DNA from: Flavobacteriales bacterium
GTDB lineage: Bacteria > Bacteroidota > Bacteroidia > Flavobacteriales > JADGDT01
Direction of reading: 5' to 3'
Assembly (NCBI GenBank): GCA_023145275.1
Contig: JAGLEB010000085.1
Location: 1-11,728, forward strand
DNA: 11,728 bases
Positions 1-8,544 of the stretch are shown piece after piece (the stretch's first letter is position 1; each line of letters starts with the position of its first letter). The notes beneath the pieces are model-generated. The model was not told where the DNA came from, searched no databases, and worked only from the letters and a program-made list of their open reading frames with translations. A program made the position numbers and the translations under genes.

Positions 1-1130
1 AGATGTTTTACGTACAAATATCGTCCATCACTTACAGTTCTACGACGTGTTGTAAATTCATCCATTCTATCTCTTGCTGCAAAAATATACTCTCTATTAC
101 CATTAAATATACTTACACCTTGTATGTAATCTGGGATTTCTATACCTGCTAAATCTAATATTGAAGGAGCTAAATCAACAAATGAAATTAATTTGTTATC
201 ATGTCCTGTTTTGTTCATTTCTTTAGGGTATTTAATTAAGAAAGGAACATGTAACCCTGCCGAAATTGCTTCCCTCTTACCACGAGGCATAGCACCTCCG
301 TGATCGGAGAAAAAGAATATGTAACTATTGTCGTACTGTCCAGCATCTTTTAGGTCTTGTAGTAATTTTGCAACTTGTTTATCTAGCATTTCTACATTAC
401 TGTACTGTCGAGCTATATCCAACCTCACACTATCATTATCAGGATAAAAAGGAGGGACTTTTACATCTTTAGGATTAACTGTAAGAGGTAAATGTTTATG
501 TACCCACATTTTAGATTCGTGTGTAACATTGATATTGAAAACTGCAAAAAATGGTTTGCCTTCGGGAGTGTTTTTCCAATGAGCTTTAGTATCGTTTTCA
601 TCCCAAGCCGTAAAAGGTGCTGCAAACTGATAATCTGTTTTCGGATTGTTTGTACAGTAGTAACCTTCTGCTCTTAAAAACTCTGGAAAACATTTAATCT
701 CGGGCTGAATTACGGCGCTATATTCAGGAATATTTACTCCTTTTACATCCTTAACTCCATATTCTTTCTTATATACTTTTCTCCCCCAACCTATTATATC
801 TTTTCCTGTTCGCATATGGCTAGTACCCATGTAGGTTTGATACATTCCTGTAATTATCGCACTTCGGCTTGGAGCACAAACACCGGCAGAAGAATACACT
901 CTATCGTAAACAACACTTTCTGATGCGAGTTTGTCTAATGTTGGAGTTACGGCTGTACTATCGCCATAAAAACTAAAATACGGGCTAATATCTTCGAACG
1001 ATATCCAAATAATATTTGGTTGTTTAATTTCTACAATTACTTTTTCTTTGCTTTCATTACACGATACTAAGCCAAATAATAAAGCAAATGTAATTATGAT
1101 TTTCGAGAATGCAATTAATAAATATTTCAT
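1..1130 (-). CDS. Type I sulfatase (heparan N-sulfatase-like), partial at left edge
   Basis: This gene is cut by the left edge; 376 codons are visible and the C-terminus is missing. It encodes a formylglycine-dependent S1 sulfatase, which hydrolyses sulfate esters or sulfamates on glycans. The N-terminus is a lipoprotein signal with a lipobox LVSC (Cys24), so the mature protein is probably membrane-anchored and faces the periplasm. The CxPSR maturation motif is CAPSR, with Cys85 as the predicted formylglycine residue. Metal-binding residues are E46/D47 near the start and D276/H277 in FSDHGG. The block GTSHMR after the active site, the segment SDHGGAMPRGKR and the later FAARDRMDE are typical of the SGSH/S1_8-like branch, which sets it apart from the two other sulfatases here. 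It starts 7 bp after the preceding sulfatase and is probably cotranscribed. The family call is firm; the subfamily is recognised from memory and the substrate is unknown. Confidence 0.93.
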   Translation of the reverse strand, partial: MKYLLIAFSKIIITFALLFGLVSCNESKEKVIVEIKQPNIIWISFEDISPYFSFYGDSTAVTPTLDKLASESVVYDRVYSSAGVCAPSRSAIITGMYQTYMGTSHMRTGKDIIGWGRKVYKKEYGVKDVKGVNIPEYSAVIQPEIKCFPEFLRAEGYYCTNNPKTDYQFAAPFTAWDENDTKAHWKNTPEGKPFFAVFNINVTHESKMWVHKHLPLTVNPKDVKVPPFYPDNDSVRLDIARQYSNVEMLDKQVAKLLQDLKDAGQYDNSYIFFFSDHGGAMPRGKREAISAGLHVPFLIKYPKEMNKTGHDNKLISFVDLAPSILDLAGIEIPDYIQGVSIFNGNREYIFAARDRMDEFTTRRRTVSDGRYLYVKH

Positions 1131-1137
1131 GGATTGT

Positions 1138-2562
1138 CTATTTAACTGTATTATATTTTGTTCTCCAATTGTCTATCTTACCCTTAAGTTTGCTGGCTAA
1201 TTCTTTATTTTCCGCAGCAATATTATTTGACTCGTAAGGATCTTTAGATAAATCGTAAAGCTCTACTTCTCCTCTTTTATAAAAATCGAATAATTTATAA
1301 TCTCCTTCCCTTATTACTGTACAAAAATCATCTCCGGTAGATGTTCCTCTAGCTCTTGGGGAATGCCACATTAGCGTACGGTCTATTGTTTCATCTTCAT
1401 AAATATATGGCGCAATACTAATTCCATCAATATCATCTTTAGGTTGTTTAAGACCGCACAGTTCTATCAAGGTTGGCCTTATATCTACGTTACACGTTAC
1501 TTGACTACTTGTGTGAGATTTAGATGTAATTGCTCCCCCAATAATGAATGGTACTTTTATTCCTCCTTCATAGATATGTCCTTTCCCTGCTCTAAGTGGC
1601 AGGTTTGAAGTTGCTAAAACTCTTTTGTTTCCAACTCCTCTATTAGATAGACCTCCGTGATCTGATGTAAATACAATAATAGTATTCTCATACAGACCTT
1701 TTTTCTTTAAAGCACTTATTAATCTTCCTAAACTCTCATCTACACTTTCTATCATAGCTGCGTAAACTGCTACATCTTGATGTTGTTTTGTTTCGCCGTC
1801 TTTAATTATAATTTCCGGACCTTCAAAAGACATACTTTTAAGCTTATTCTCATACTTTTCTACTAGTTCTTTTTTAGCTTCTAGAGGTGTGTGAACACCG
1901 TAGTGAGCAAGCATTGCAAAGAAGGGTTTATCGTGTTTTTTATTGATGAACTTAATTGTTTCATCAGTAAGTCTATCTGTTAAATATTCTCCTTTTTCGC
2001 CTTCTTCTAATCCTAAAATATATCCGTGTCCTTTATGTTTATTGTTGGATTTAAGTCCGTTATCTTCAACCCAAGTTCCTTTGTTGTAAGGCCAGAAATA
2101 AGATTTAGGAGCACCTGCCGATCCTCCAGCAATATTTATATCATAACCTCTATGCTGTGGCCAATATTTTTCTACTTTTCCCAAATGCCACTTTCCGGCA
2201 AAAAAAGTTTCATATCCATTACCTTGAAAAGCTTCTCCTAAGGTGATGTCATTTTTCATATTTACACCAACTTCAGCTTGGCCAGGAATGCCACTTCTTC
2301 CAGGAAACTTTGAAGTTTGAATTCCGTATCTCGATGGAAGACATCTAGGGTGACTAACATATGCATTACTAAAATCTATTCCTTGAGCTACTAATTTATC
2401 AATGTTAGGAGTCTCATACAGATTAGACCCTTTTGACGATAAGTCGTGATATCCGAAATCGTCAACTAAAAACAATATTACATTCTTTTTTTTCTGACTA
2501 CAACTCTGAGTTAAAGCTATTGTTAGAATAAGTAATATGAAAAACTTTATTTTTGCAAGCAT
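1138..2562 (-). CDS. Type I sulfatase, lipoprotein (paralogue of the one at 3678-5078)
   Basis: This is a complete 474-residue formylglycine-dependent sulfatase that removes sulfate esters from a glycan. The signal peptide ends in SC (Cys21), a plausible lipobox, followed by SQKKK with no acidic surface-export signal, so a periplasm-facing lipoprotein is likely. Visible family motifs are VDD (D34, D35), the maturation motif CLPSR with Cys74 as predicted formylglycine, AGKWHLG (K124, H126), HYGVHTP (H220, H224), SDHGG (D301, H302) and GKGHIYEGGIKVP (K327, H329). All expected catalytic and metal residues are present, so it should be active once matured. The general look is of the S1_16-type group, but the subfamily cannot be assigned by eye. 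It starts 4 bp after the epimerase stop, which implies translational coupling. It is very similar along its whole length to the sulfatase two genes upstream, which indicates a local duplication. Confidence 0.96.
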   Translation of the reverse strand: MLAKIKFFILLILTIALTQSCSQKKKNVILFLVDDFGYHDLSSKGSNLYETPNIDKLVAQGIDFSNAYVSHPRCLPSRYGIQTSKFPGRSGIPGQAEVGVNMKNDITLGEAFQGNGYETFFAGKWHLGKVEKYWPQHRGYDINIAGGSAGAPKSYFWPYNKGTWVEDNGLKSNNKHKGHGYILGLEEGEKGEYLTDRLTDETIKFINKKHDKPFFAMLAHYGVHTPLEAKKELVEKYENKLKSMSFEGPEIIIKDGETKQHQDVAVYAAMIESVDESLGRLISALKKKGLYENTIIVFTSDHGGLSNRGVGNKRVLATSNLPLRAGKGHIYEGGIKVPFIIGGAITSKSHTSSQVTCNVDIRPTLIELCGLKQPKDDIDGISIAPYIYEDETIDRTLMWHSPRARGTSTGDDFCTVIREGDYKLFDFYKRGEVELYDLSKDPYESNNIAAENKELASKLKGKIDNWRTKYNTVK

Positions 2563-2566
2563 AATG

Positions 2567-3559
2567 TTATTTGTTTTCTGTTAACTTAATATAATATTTC
2601 ATATCAAAGCTTTCTTTTCTAGCTAGCTTTTGTATTGCTTTTTTATTTTTGAAATCTCCATCAGTGTCTATGTAGTCGGTTACTCCATACCAAGGTTCAA
2701 TACATACAAAAGGGGCATCAGACCTGCTACTCGTCCAAACTCCTACTAAAGGAAAATCTTTAATCCCTATTTCTATTGCGGTACTAGATTTTTTACTTTT
2801 TATGGTTAATGAGTTAGATTTCAACCCTTCTAAAATTATTACTCGATCGCTAAACATTTTATGGTTTAACTTTAGAGTTTTTGTATCATTTAGATAGTTA
2901 TCTATACATACATTACTTAGCATTCCTTCCTTTTTTGTTAAAGGCAATCTATCTGCATTTTCTTTTTTATTGAATTCAATAAAGTAGTCGTCATATTTTC
3001 CTTTATTATTTATTGGAACATTAAACCCAGGGTGGGCTCCAATAGAGAAGTACATATCTTTATTGCTTGTATTCGCTACAGTATTAGTAATGTTTAGTTT
3101 AGAGTTAACTAGCTCATACTTTACTTGTAACTCAAAACTATAAGGATATATTTTTAATATTTCAGGATTACCTGTCATCTCTAATACTACTTCACTCTTA
3201 GTCTTAGATATTACTGTAAAGGTACTTTTGTATGCAAAACCATGATTGCCCATCTTGTATGTTTCCCCTTCAAGATTATAGCTTCCATTCTTTAATTTAC
3301 CCACAATAGGAAAAAGTATAGGTGCATGTTGATCCCATGACTTTTCTTCTCCATGCCAAATAATTTCAGTATTATCTTTTTTGTTTTTGATGCTGATAAT
3401 CTCAGCTCCTTTTGTAGATATCAGTACCGATAAAAATTTATTTTCTATTTTAAGAGTGTCTATTTGGCTAGAATTAGAACCTAATAAATATGATGGCATA
3501 ATTGTAGATATAACTACAACCATAATAGATAAACTTGTATAGATATAATTTCTTTTCAT
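2567..3559 (-). CDS. Exported aldose 1-epimerase, LacX-like
   Basis: This is a galactose-mutarotase-fold enzyme that interconverts alpha and beta anomers of a free or terminal sugar. The LacX-type signature is clear: APILFPIVG, then GNHGFA (His106), GAHPGFNVP (His176) and EPWYGVTD (Glu288), which fit the two histidines and the glutamate base of the family. I start it at the ATG at 3559 (330 residues). The frame also opens at a TTG at 3580, but only the ATG places the charged start MKRN directly before the hydrophobic stretch of a signal peptide (about residues 5-27). Family members are generally cytoplasmic and near 290 residues, so the added export signal is the oddity. It lies between two paralogous sulfatases, 4 bp before the second and 118 bp after the first. 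It probably acts in the periplasm on sugars released by the neighbouring enzymes; the sugar specificity is not visible. Confidence 0.92.
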   Translation of the reverse strand: MKRNYIYTSLSIMVVVISTIMPSYLLGSNSSQIDTLKIENKFLSVLISTKGAEIISIKNKKDNTEIIWHGEEKSWDQHAPILFPIVGKLKNGSYNLEGETYKMGNHGFAYKSTFTVISKTKSEVVLEMTGNPEILKIYPYSFELQVKYELVNSKLNITNTVANTSNKDMYFSIGAHPGFNVPINNKGKYDDYFIEFNKKENADRLPLTKKEGMLSNVCIDNYLNDTKTLKLNHKMFSDRVIILEGLKSNSLTIKSKKSSTAIEIGIKDFPLVGVWTSSRSDAPFVCIEPWYGVTDYIDTDGDFKNKKAIQKLARKESFDMKYYIKLTENK

Positions 3560-3615
3560 TTTACATTTTATAGTGTACAATGTATAAGTAATTAAATTTT
3601 AGCACTAAATAATAG

Positions 3616-3653
3616 AAGGCTAAATATTATATACTAACATAATACCTAGCCTT
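3616..3653 (-). other. 15-bp RNA stem-loop between sulfatase and epimerase genes
   Basis: Read on the minus strand, AAGGCTA-GG-TATTAT pairs with ATAATA-TT-TAGCCTT around an 8-base loop. The two middle positions are G·U wobbles on the minus-strand RNA but A/C mismatches on the other strand, so the structure favours the transcript of the enzyme genes. It begins 24 bp after the sulfatase stop. The downstream sequence is U-rich (CTATTATTTAG) but has no clean run of U, so it could be a weak terminator, an attenuator, or a 3'-end stabilising or processing element. Confidence 0.7.
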
Positions 3654-3677
3654 GCTAAATTATTCACTGTAAGAAAA

Positions 3678-5078
3678 CTACTTAACAGCCTTAACTTTCT
3701 TTCTCCAATCTTTTATTTCTCCCTGTAACTTACTTGCTAGTTCTTTATTCGAATCTGCAATGTTTGTAGTTTCGTTAGGGTCTTTTACAATGTTATAAAG
3801 CTCTACTCTATCCTCCTTGTAGAAATCAAATAATTTATAATCACCGACTCTAATTGCCGAACAATAATTATCTCCAGTGCTTTTCAGTCTTGCTCTTGGT
3901 GCATGCCAAAATAAAGTACGCTCTGTAGTTTCGTTATTGTCAATAAAAGATGCAACACTAATACCATCTACTTTGTATTTAGGCTGTTCTAAATTACACA
4001 AATCAACAAGTGTAGGCATTAAATCTACGTTTGAAGTAATTTCGTTACAAATATGAGATTTAGATGTTATTGCTCCTCCAATCATAAAGGGGACTTTAAT
4101 TCCTCCTTCGTAAATATGACCCTTCCCTGCCCTAAGAGGTAGGTTTGATGTAGCAATTGTTCTATTGTTTCCAATACCTCTGTTAGAAAGGCCTCCATGA
4201 TCTGAAGAGAAAACTATAATCGTATTTTCGTAAAGGCCTTCATCTTTTAAAGTCTGAATTAGTTTTCCCAAACTATTATCAACACTTTCTATCATAGCTG
4301 CATAAACAGCATTATCTTGATGCTGTTTTGTTTGTCCATCTTTATTCATAAACTCAGGACCCTCAAACTTCATTCCTTTTAGCTTTTGCTTATATTTATT
4401 AACCATTTCTTTTGGTGCCTCTAACGGAGTGTGTACACCGTAGTGGTTGAGTATTGCAAAAAATGGTTTATCGTGGTCTTTCTTAAAAAAGGATATTGTT
4501 TCGTCTGTTAATCTATCAGTAATATATTCTCCAGGTTTTCCTTCATCTAAACCTACAATATCTCCGTGTCCATCTTTTTTGTTTTTACCACTTTTAGATA
4601 CATTGTAAGGGTAGAAATATGAAATTGGTGCTCCAGCATGGCAACCAGCAATGTTTATATCGTAACCTCTGTTTTGTGGCCATGCTTCAACAGTTTTCCC
4701 TAAATGCCATTTACCCGCAAAATAAGTTTCGTAACCATTGTCTTTAAAAACTTGCCCTATTGTTCTTCCATCATTCATTGCTTCGCCAGCATTGCCCTTT
4801 CCAGGTATTCCGTGAGCTCCAGGATAGTTTGATGTTTGCAACCCAAAACGCGATGGTAAACATCGAGGGTGACTAACATAGGCATTACTAAAGTCTACCC
4901 CTTGTTTAGACAAAGCATCTATATTTGGTGTTTCATAAAGTTCGGATCCTTTTGATGATAAATCGTGGTATCCTAAGTCATCAACAATAAATACTAAAAC
5001 ATTTTTTTGTTGAGCAAATACTTGTCCCAAAGAGGAAAGTAAGATCAATAGTAGCGATACTTTTTTTAGTGAATTCAT
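3678..5078 (-). CDS. Type I sulfatase, secreted (paralogue of the one at 1138-2562)
   Basis: This is a complete 466-residue formylglycine-dependent sulfatase. The N-terminus is an ordinary secretion signal with probable cleavage after VFA (residue 22), unlike its paralogue, which has a lipobox. Motifs in order are VDD (D33, D34), CLPSR with Cys73 as predicted formylglycine, AGKWHLG (K123, H125), HYGVHTP (H212, H216), SDHGG (D293, H294) and GKGHIYEGGIKVP (K319, H321). The full catalytic set is present. It differs from the paralogue mainly in the signal peptide, the residues just after the active site (about 85-105), a loop near residue 160 that is shorter here, and the C-terminal third. These are places where substrate contacts could change, so the pair may remove sulfate from different positions or sugars. 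It starts 9 bp after the esterase stop. A strong stem-loop lies 24 bp after its stop codon. Confidence 0.96.
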   Translation of the reverse strand: MNSLKKVSLLLILLSSLGQVFAQQKNVLVFIVDDLGYHDLSSKGSELYETPNIDALSKQGVDFSNAYVSHPRCLPSRFGLQTSNYPGAHGIPGKGNAGEAMNDGRTIGQVFKDNGYETYFAGKWHLGKTVEAWPQNRGYDINIAGCHAGAPISYFYPYNVSKSGKNKKDGHGDIVGLDEGKPGEYITDRLTDETISFFKKDHDKPFFAILNHYGVHTPLEAPKEMVNKYKQKLKGMKFEGPEFMNKDGQTKQHQDNAVYAAMIESVDNSLGKLIQTLKDEGLYENTIIVFSSDHGGLSNRGIGNNRTIATSNLPLRAGKGHIYEGGIKVPFMIGGAITSKSHICNEITSNVDLMPTLVDLCNLEQPKYKVDGISVASFIDNNETTERTLFWHAPRARLKSTGDNYCSAIRVGDYKLFDFYKEDRVELYNIVKDPNETTNIADSNKELASKLQGEIKDWRKKVKAVK

Positions 5079-5087
5079 AATGTAAAG

Positions 5088-6020
5088 TTATTTTCTAATT
5101 GGATAAATTGCATTTTCTGGAATATCAATTGTAGTACTACTTTCAATATATCCTTGTTTTACTAAATAGTTGTCTAATTCTTGTAATACATCAAAATAAA
5201 ATTTGTTTACTGTTCCTTTTGGATAACCTTGTTTTTTACCATAATCGTAATTAAAGAAAGTGTGCTCTGCACCAGGATATATTTTTAAAGTAAAGTCATT
5301 TCCTTCCTTTTTCATTCTTTCCTCAAATTTAAGTGCTACAGGTTTCTTAAGAACTTTGTCTTTATCTCCCACCACAACTAACATCGGTGGTAAATCTTTC
5401 TTAATATATTCCATAGGCGAAAGTTGTTGCCATTTCAATCCATATGGCTTTACCTCTTCTGCTACAACTCTGTGCCCAAATCCTTCTTTACTAACATCTA
5501 AAACAGGGTTGAATAAAATTAAGCAACTTGGAGTATAATCCTGTTTTGGATTTTCATCGCCCACGTCTGGCAATAGTACTGTACCTACTGCTAAGTGCCC
5601 TCCTGCAGAGCCTCCTCCTACAATTAATTTATCAGGATCGAAATCATACTCTTTAGCATGAGATTTAACCCAAGCAATTGCATTCTTTGCATCTGCTACC
5701 GCTTCGACTATTGTCGTGTTGTTTTTCTTTCGCAATCTATACTCTGGAGTAAATACTATTAGTCCACGGCTGCTGAAATGCTCAGCATATCGCTTCATTG
5801 CTTTAGGACTCCCTGTATTCCAGCCACCCCCGTGTATTAAAACTACAGCTGCTTTGCTAGGATCTTGCTTTTTTGGCATGAAAATATTTATGTGTAATTC
5901 TAGAGTGTCTACAGTCTTATAAATTTCTTTCTTATAAAAATTTGATGACTGATTTTGCGAATATGTGCTTAGGCTGAATGCTAAGGCTATTACTAATGTC
6001 AGTATTTTTTTATATCTCAT
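5088..6020 (-). CDS. Exported alpha/beta-hydrolase, probable carbohydrate esterase
   Basis: This is a 310-residue alpha/beta-hydrolase of the esterase/lipase type (Aes or BD-FAE-like). A signal peptide of about 21 residues ends near STYSQ. The oxyanion-hole motif HGGGW is at residues 63-67, the nucleophile elbow GGSAGG has Ser138, the acid is probably Asp221 in GDKD, and the catalytic His253 is in GAEHTFF, so the triad is intact. Family members cleave short acyl or aryl esters, including acetyl and feruloyl groups on polysaccharides. The position between a GH3 glycosidase and a sulfatase suggests it de-esterifies the same glycan in the periplasm; this is inference from context. A peptidase of the S9 type is less likely because there is no beta-propeller domain. 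The start is 160 bp after the GH3 stop, behind an inverted repeat, so it may have its own promoter or be read through from GH3. Confidence 0.9.
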   Translation of the reverse strand: MRYKKILTLVIALAFSLSTYSQNQSSNFYKKEIYKTVDTLELHINIFMPKKQDPSKAAVVLIHGGGWNTGSPKAMKRYAEHFSSRGLIVFTPEYRLRKKNNTTIVEAVADAKNAIAWVKSHAKEYDFDPDKLIVGGGSAGGHLAVGTVLLPDVGDENPKQDYTPSCLILFNPVLDVSKEGFGHRVVAEEVKPYGLKWQQLSPMEYIKKDLPPMLVVVGDKDKVLKKPVALKFEERMKKEGNDFTLKIYPGAEHTFFNYDYGKKQGYPKGTVNKFYFDVLQELDNYLVKQGYIESSTTIDIPENAIYPIRK

Positions 6021-6036
6021 TGTTGCCTTTTTTGTC

Positions 6037-6072
6037 CACTGATTACGCTAATTAAATCTTCGCTAATCAGTG
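6037..6072. repeat. Inverted repeat in the GH3-esterase gap
   Basis: CACTGATTA (6037-6045) and TAATCAGTG (6064-6072) are perfect 9-bp arms around an 18-base loop. The sequence CGCTAAT also occurs twice directly (6046-6052 and 6061-6067). On the minus-strand transcript the second arm is followed by an A-rich tract, so it is not an intrinsic terminator for GH3. Similar ATCAGTG/CACTGAT intergenic repeats are, from memory, common in Bacteroidota genomes. Confidence 0.7.
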
Positions 6073-6180
6073 TAATATGCGGATCTTTTATTTATTCTTT
6101 TTTTCTACTCCACACGAAGTTATTAAGGCATTTCTGAAATTATTAGTCCGGCAATTAATGTTGATTTGATATTCATGTAC

Positions 6181-8544
6181 TTAGTGTTTTAATAATTTAG
6201 TAGCATTCACATGCAAGTTAATTGTTTGTAGATCTTCATCTCTCGAAGAACTACCTACCATAATTGTAAAATCTCCTTTTTCCACACCCCATTGCATTTC
6301 AGTATTATAGAAAGCCAAATCTTGAGTTGTTAATTCAAATTTGATTGTTTGTGATTCATTTTTATTCAAAATCGTCTTTTCATAAGCTTTAAGCTCTTTC
6401 ACTGGTCTTGTTACCGATGAATAATTATCTCTAATATATAATTGCGCTACTTCCTGACCTGCAATCTTACCGGTGTTCTTTATACTAATACTTACAGTAA
6501 ACGTTTCATCAGGGGAGATTGATTTTTTATTAATCGTTAAATCCGAAAACTCAAATGAAGTATAAGACAACCCATAACCAAACGAATACAATGGCGTGTA
6601 ATCTGTAAATTTATATTTATGGAAGAAATGCGATGGCTTGTGATTGTAGTACAAGCTAATTTGTCCTGATGTTCGAGGGAAAGTAATAGGAAGTTTTCCA
6701 CTCGGATTTACATCCCCAAAAATAATTTCTGCAATTGCTTGTCCTCCAAAACTACCTGGCTCCCATGCTTCTAGTACGGCAGGGATTTTCTCATCTATCC
6801 AAGGTTCTGATATTGGTCTTCCGTTTACAAGTACAACTACAACTGGCACTCCTGTTTTATGTATTTCCTGAATTAGTTTTAATTGTTTTCCTAAAAGATT
6901 TATTTCCGATCTATCTGTATTTTCTCCACATGTTTTAGTCTTAGATTCAAAACGCAATGAATTTTCACCAACAACAACAATTGCTAAATCTGCATTTGCT
7001 GCTCGATCAGTAGCCGTTTCTATTGCTTTATCTGTAGTTTTTCCAATAATTTTACCAGAGTCAAAATAGTCTAATGTAAAGCCTTTGTGTTTAGACATCT
7101 TCTCAAAACCTTCTTTTATAGTAATTATTCTATCATCTGGTTGCTGTAAAGCCCAATCACCAAGAATAGTTTCATTATCGGCATTAGGCCCTGTTATAAA
7201 TATTTTTTTATACTTGTTTGGTTTAAGTGGTAGGATTCCATTATTCTTTAAAAGAACTATAGAGTTTCGTGCAGCATCAAGAGCTGTAGCTTGATGTGCT
7301 TGATTAAAAACAACGCTCTCTTTTAATTTTACATCAACATAAGGGTTTTCAAAAAGGCCTAATCTAAACTTAGCGCTAAGTATTTTTGAACATGCATCAT
7401 CGATACGACTTTCATCGATCAATCCTTTTTTTACTGCTTCAATAATTGCATCTGCAAATTTAGGACCATGCATATGCATGTCCATTCCCGCATTTACCGA
7501 TTCTATAAAAGCATCATCTAATGATTCTGAAGCGTGATGCAAATCATAAATACGTTCTATATCCATCCAGTCACTCACATAAAATCCTTTGAATCCAAAC
7601 TCATCCCTAACAATATCTGTCATCATGTACTTGTCTTTATGACACGGTATTCCGTTCACTTCATTATGAGCCGTCATTATAGAATACACATTGGCTTCGC
7701 TTATAGCTTTTCTGTATGATGGCAAATGCATTTCTCTAATTGTACGCATAGAAATATCTAGCGGTGCAGCATTTGTTCCATTAACAGATTCACCTCCACC
7801 AATAAGGTGTTTGGCGCATGCCAATACTTTTTCGCTACCTGTAAAATCTCCTTGCTGTAATCCGTTAATCATGGCAACACCCATATTGCTTACAAGTAAA
7901 GGATCTTCTCCAAAAGTTTCTCCAACTCGACCCCATCTAGCATCTCTTGCAATATCAATATTAGGAGTAAATGCCCAATGAGATCCAGTAGCTCTCATCT
8001 CTTTAGCAGTCTCAATGCTCATCTGTTCTGCAATACATTCATCCCATGTACTAGCTATACCAATAGGAGTTGGATATATAGTCGCGCCATAGTTAAGTCC
8101 GTTACCATGTATAGCATCAATACCTATAAGCAGAGGTATTTGCAATGTAGATTTCATTGCCAGTGATTGCAAGTAGTTTGCTTCTTTCAAAGTTAATACA
8201 TGAAGAAATGAACCAATTTTACCTTCTTCGATAAGTTTAGCAACATCAGAACTTTTTAAACCTGGATAGAACGCATTTGCATCATCGTTAGCCAGGTCTT
8301 TTTTAGACATCCTTTTCTCGGCATGACTCATGTGTTCTAATCCAACATACTGATCCATTTGGTAGACTTTCTGTTCAGTAGTCATTCTCGACATTAAATC
8401 ATTTACTCTATCTTTTACCATAGCATTAGCATCCTTATACACCTTTATTTTAGAATTCACCTCCTTAGATTCTATTTTACATGAATTTAATGGTAGTATA
8501 AAGACAAATGCTAGTAAGGCTATTTTTGCAAAGTTAATAAGCAT
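6181..8544 (-). CDS. GH3 glycoside hydrolase, BglX-like lipoprotein
   Basis: This is a retaining exo-glycosidase of family GH3, which removes single sugars (often beta-glucose or beta-xylose) from non-reducing ends. I start it at the ATG at 8544 (787 residues), because this gives a clean lipoprotein signal MLINFAK..LPLNSC with Cys22. The frame stays open to an ATG at 8613, but that adds 23 residues rich in Tyr, Ile and Cys ahead of the signal. The TIM-barrel domain spans about residues 40-400 and contains ARDARWGR, GETFGEDP, AKHLIGGG and the nucleophile Asp325 in VSDW. The second domain contains VNGRP and NPSGKLP, and Glu541 in CGENTDR lies where the BglX acid/base sits. A fibronectin-III-like domain closes the protein (about 665-775). 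Length and domain order match BglX-type enzymes. It is the first gene of the minus-strand set and diverges from susC; an uninterrupted TA repeat touches its start codon. Confidence 0.95.
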   Translation of the reverse strand: MLINFAKIALLAFVFILPLNSCKIESKEVNSKIKVYKDANAMVKDRVNDLMSRMTTEQKVYQMDQYVGLEHMSHAEKRMSKKDLANDDANAFYPGLKSSDVAKLIEEGKIGSFLHVLTLKEANYLQSLAMKSTLQIPLLIGIDAIHGNGLNYGATIYPTPIGIASTWDECIAEQMSIETAKEMRATGSHWAFTPNIDIARDARWGRVGETFGEDPLLVSNMGVAMINGLQQGDFTGSEKVLACAKHLIGGGESVNGTNAAPLDISMRTIREMHLPSYRKAISEANVYSIMTAHNEVNGIPCHKDKYMMTDIVRDEFGFKGFYVSDWMDIERIYDLHHASESLDDAFIESVNAGMDMHMHGPKFADAIIEAVKKGLIDESRIDDACSKILSAKFRLGLFENPYVDVKLKESVVFNQAHQATALDAARNSIVLLKNNGILPLKPNKYKKIFITGPNADNETILGDWALQQPDDRIITIKEGFEKMSKHKGFTLDYFDSGKIIGKTTDKAIETATDRAANADLAIVVVGENSLRFESKTKTCGENTDRSEINLLGKQLKLIQEIHKTGVPVVVVLVNGRPISEPWIDEKIPAVLEAWEPGSFGGQAIAEIIFGDVNPSGKLPITFPRTSGQISLYYNHKPSHFFHKYKFTDYTPLYSFGYGLSYTSFEFSDLTINKKSISPDETFTVSISIKNTGKIAGQEVAQLYIRDNYSSVTRPVKELKAYEKTILNKNESQTIKFELTTQDLAFYNTEMQWGVEKGDFTIMVGSSSRDEDLQTINLHVNATKLLKH

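Noticed and set aside
3560..3580. A TTG start for the epimerase
   Set aside because: The ATG at 3559 gives a better signal peptide with the basic residues next to the hydrophobic core.
6037..6072. The inverted repeat as an intrinsic terminator for GH3
   Set aside because: On the minus strand it is followed by GGACAAAAAAGG, which gives A rather than U in the RNA.
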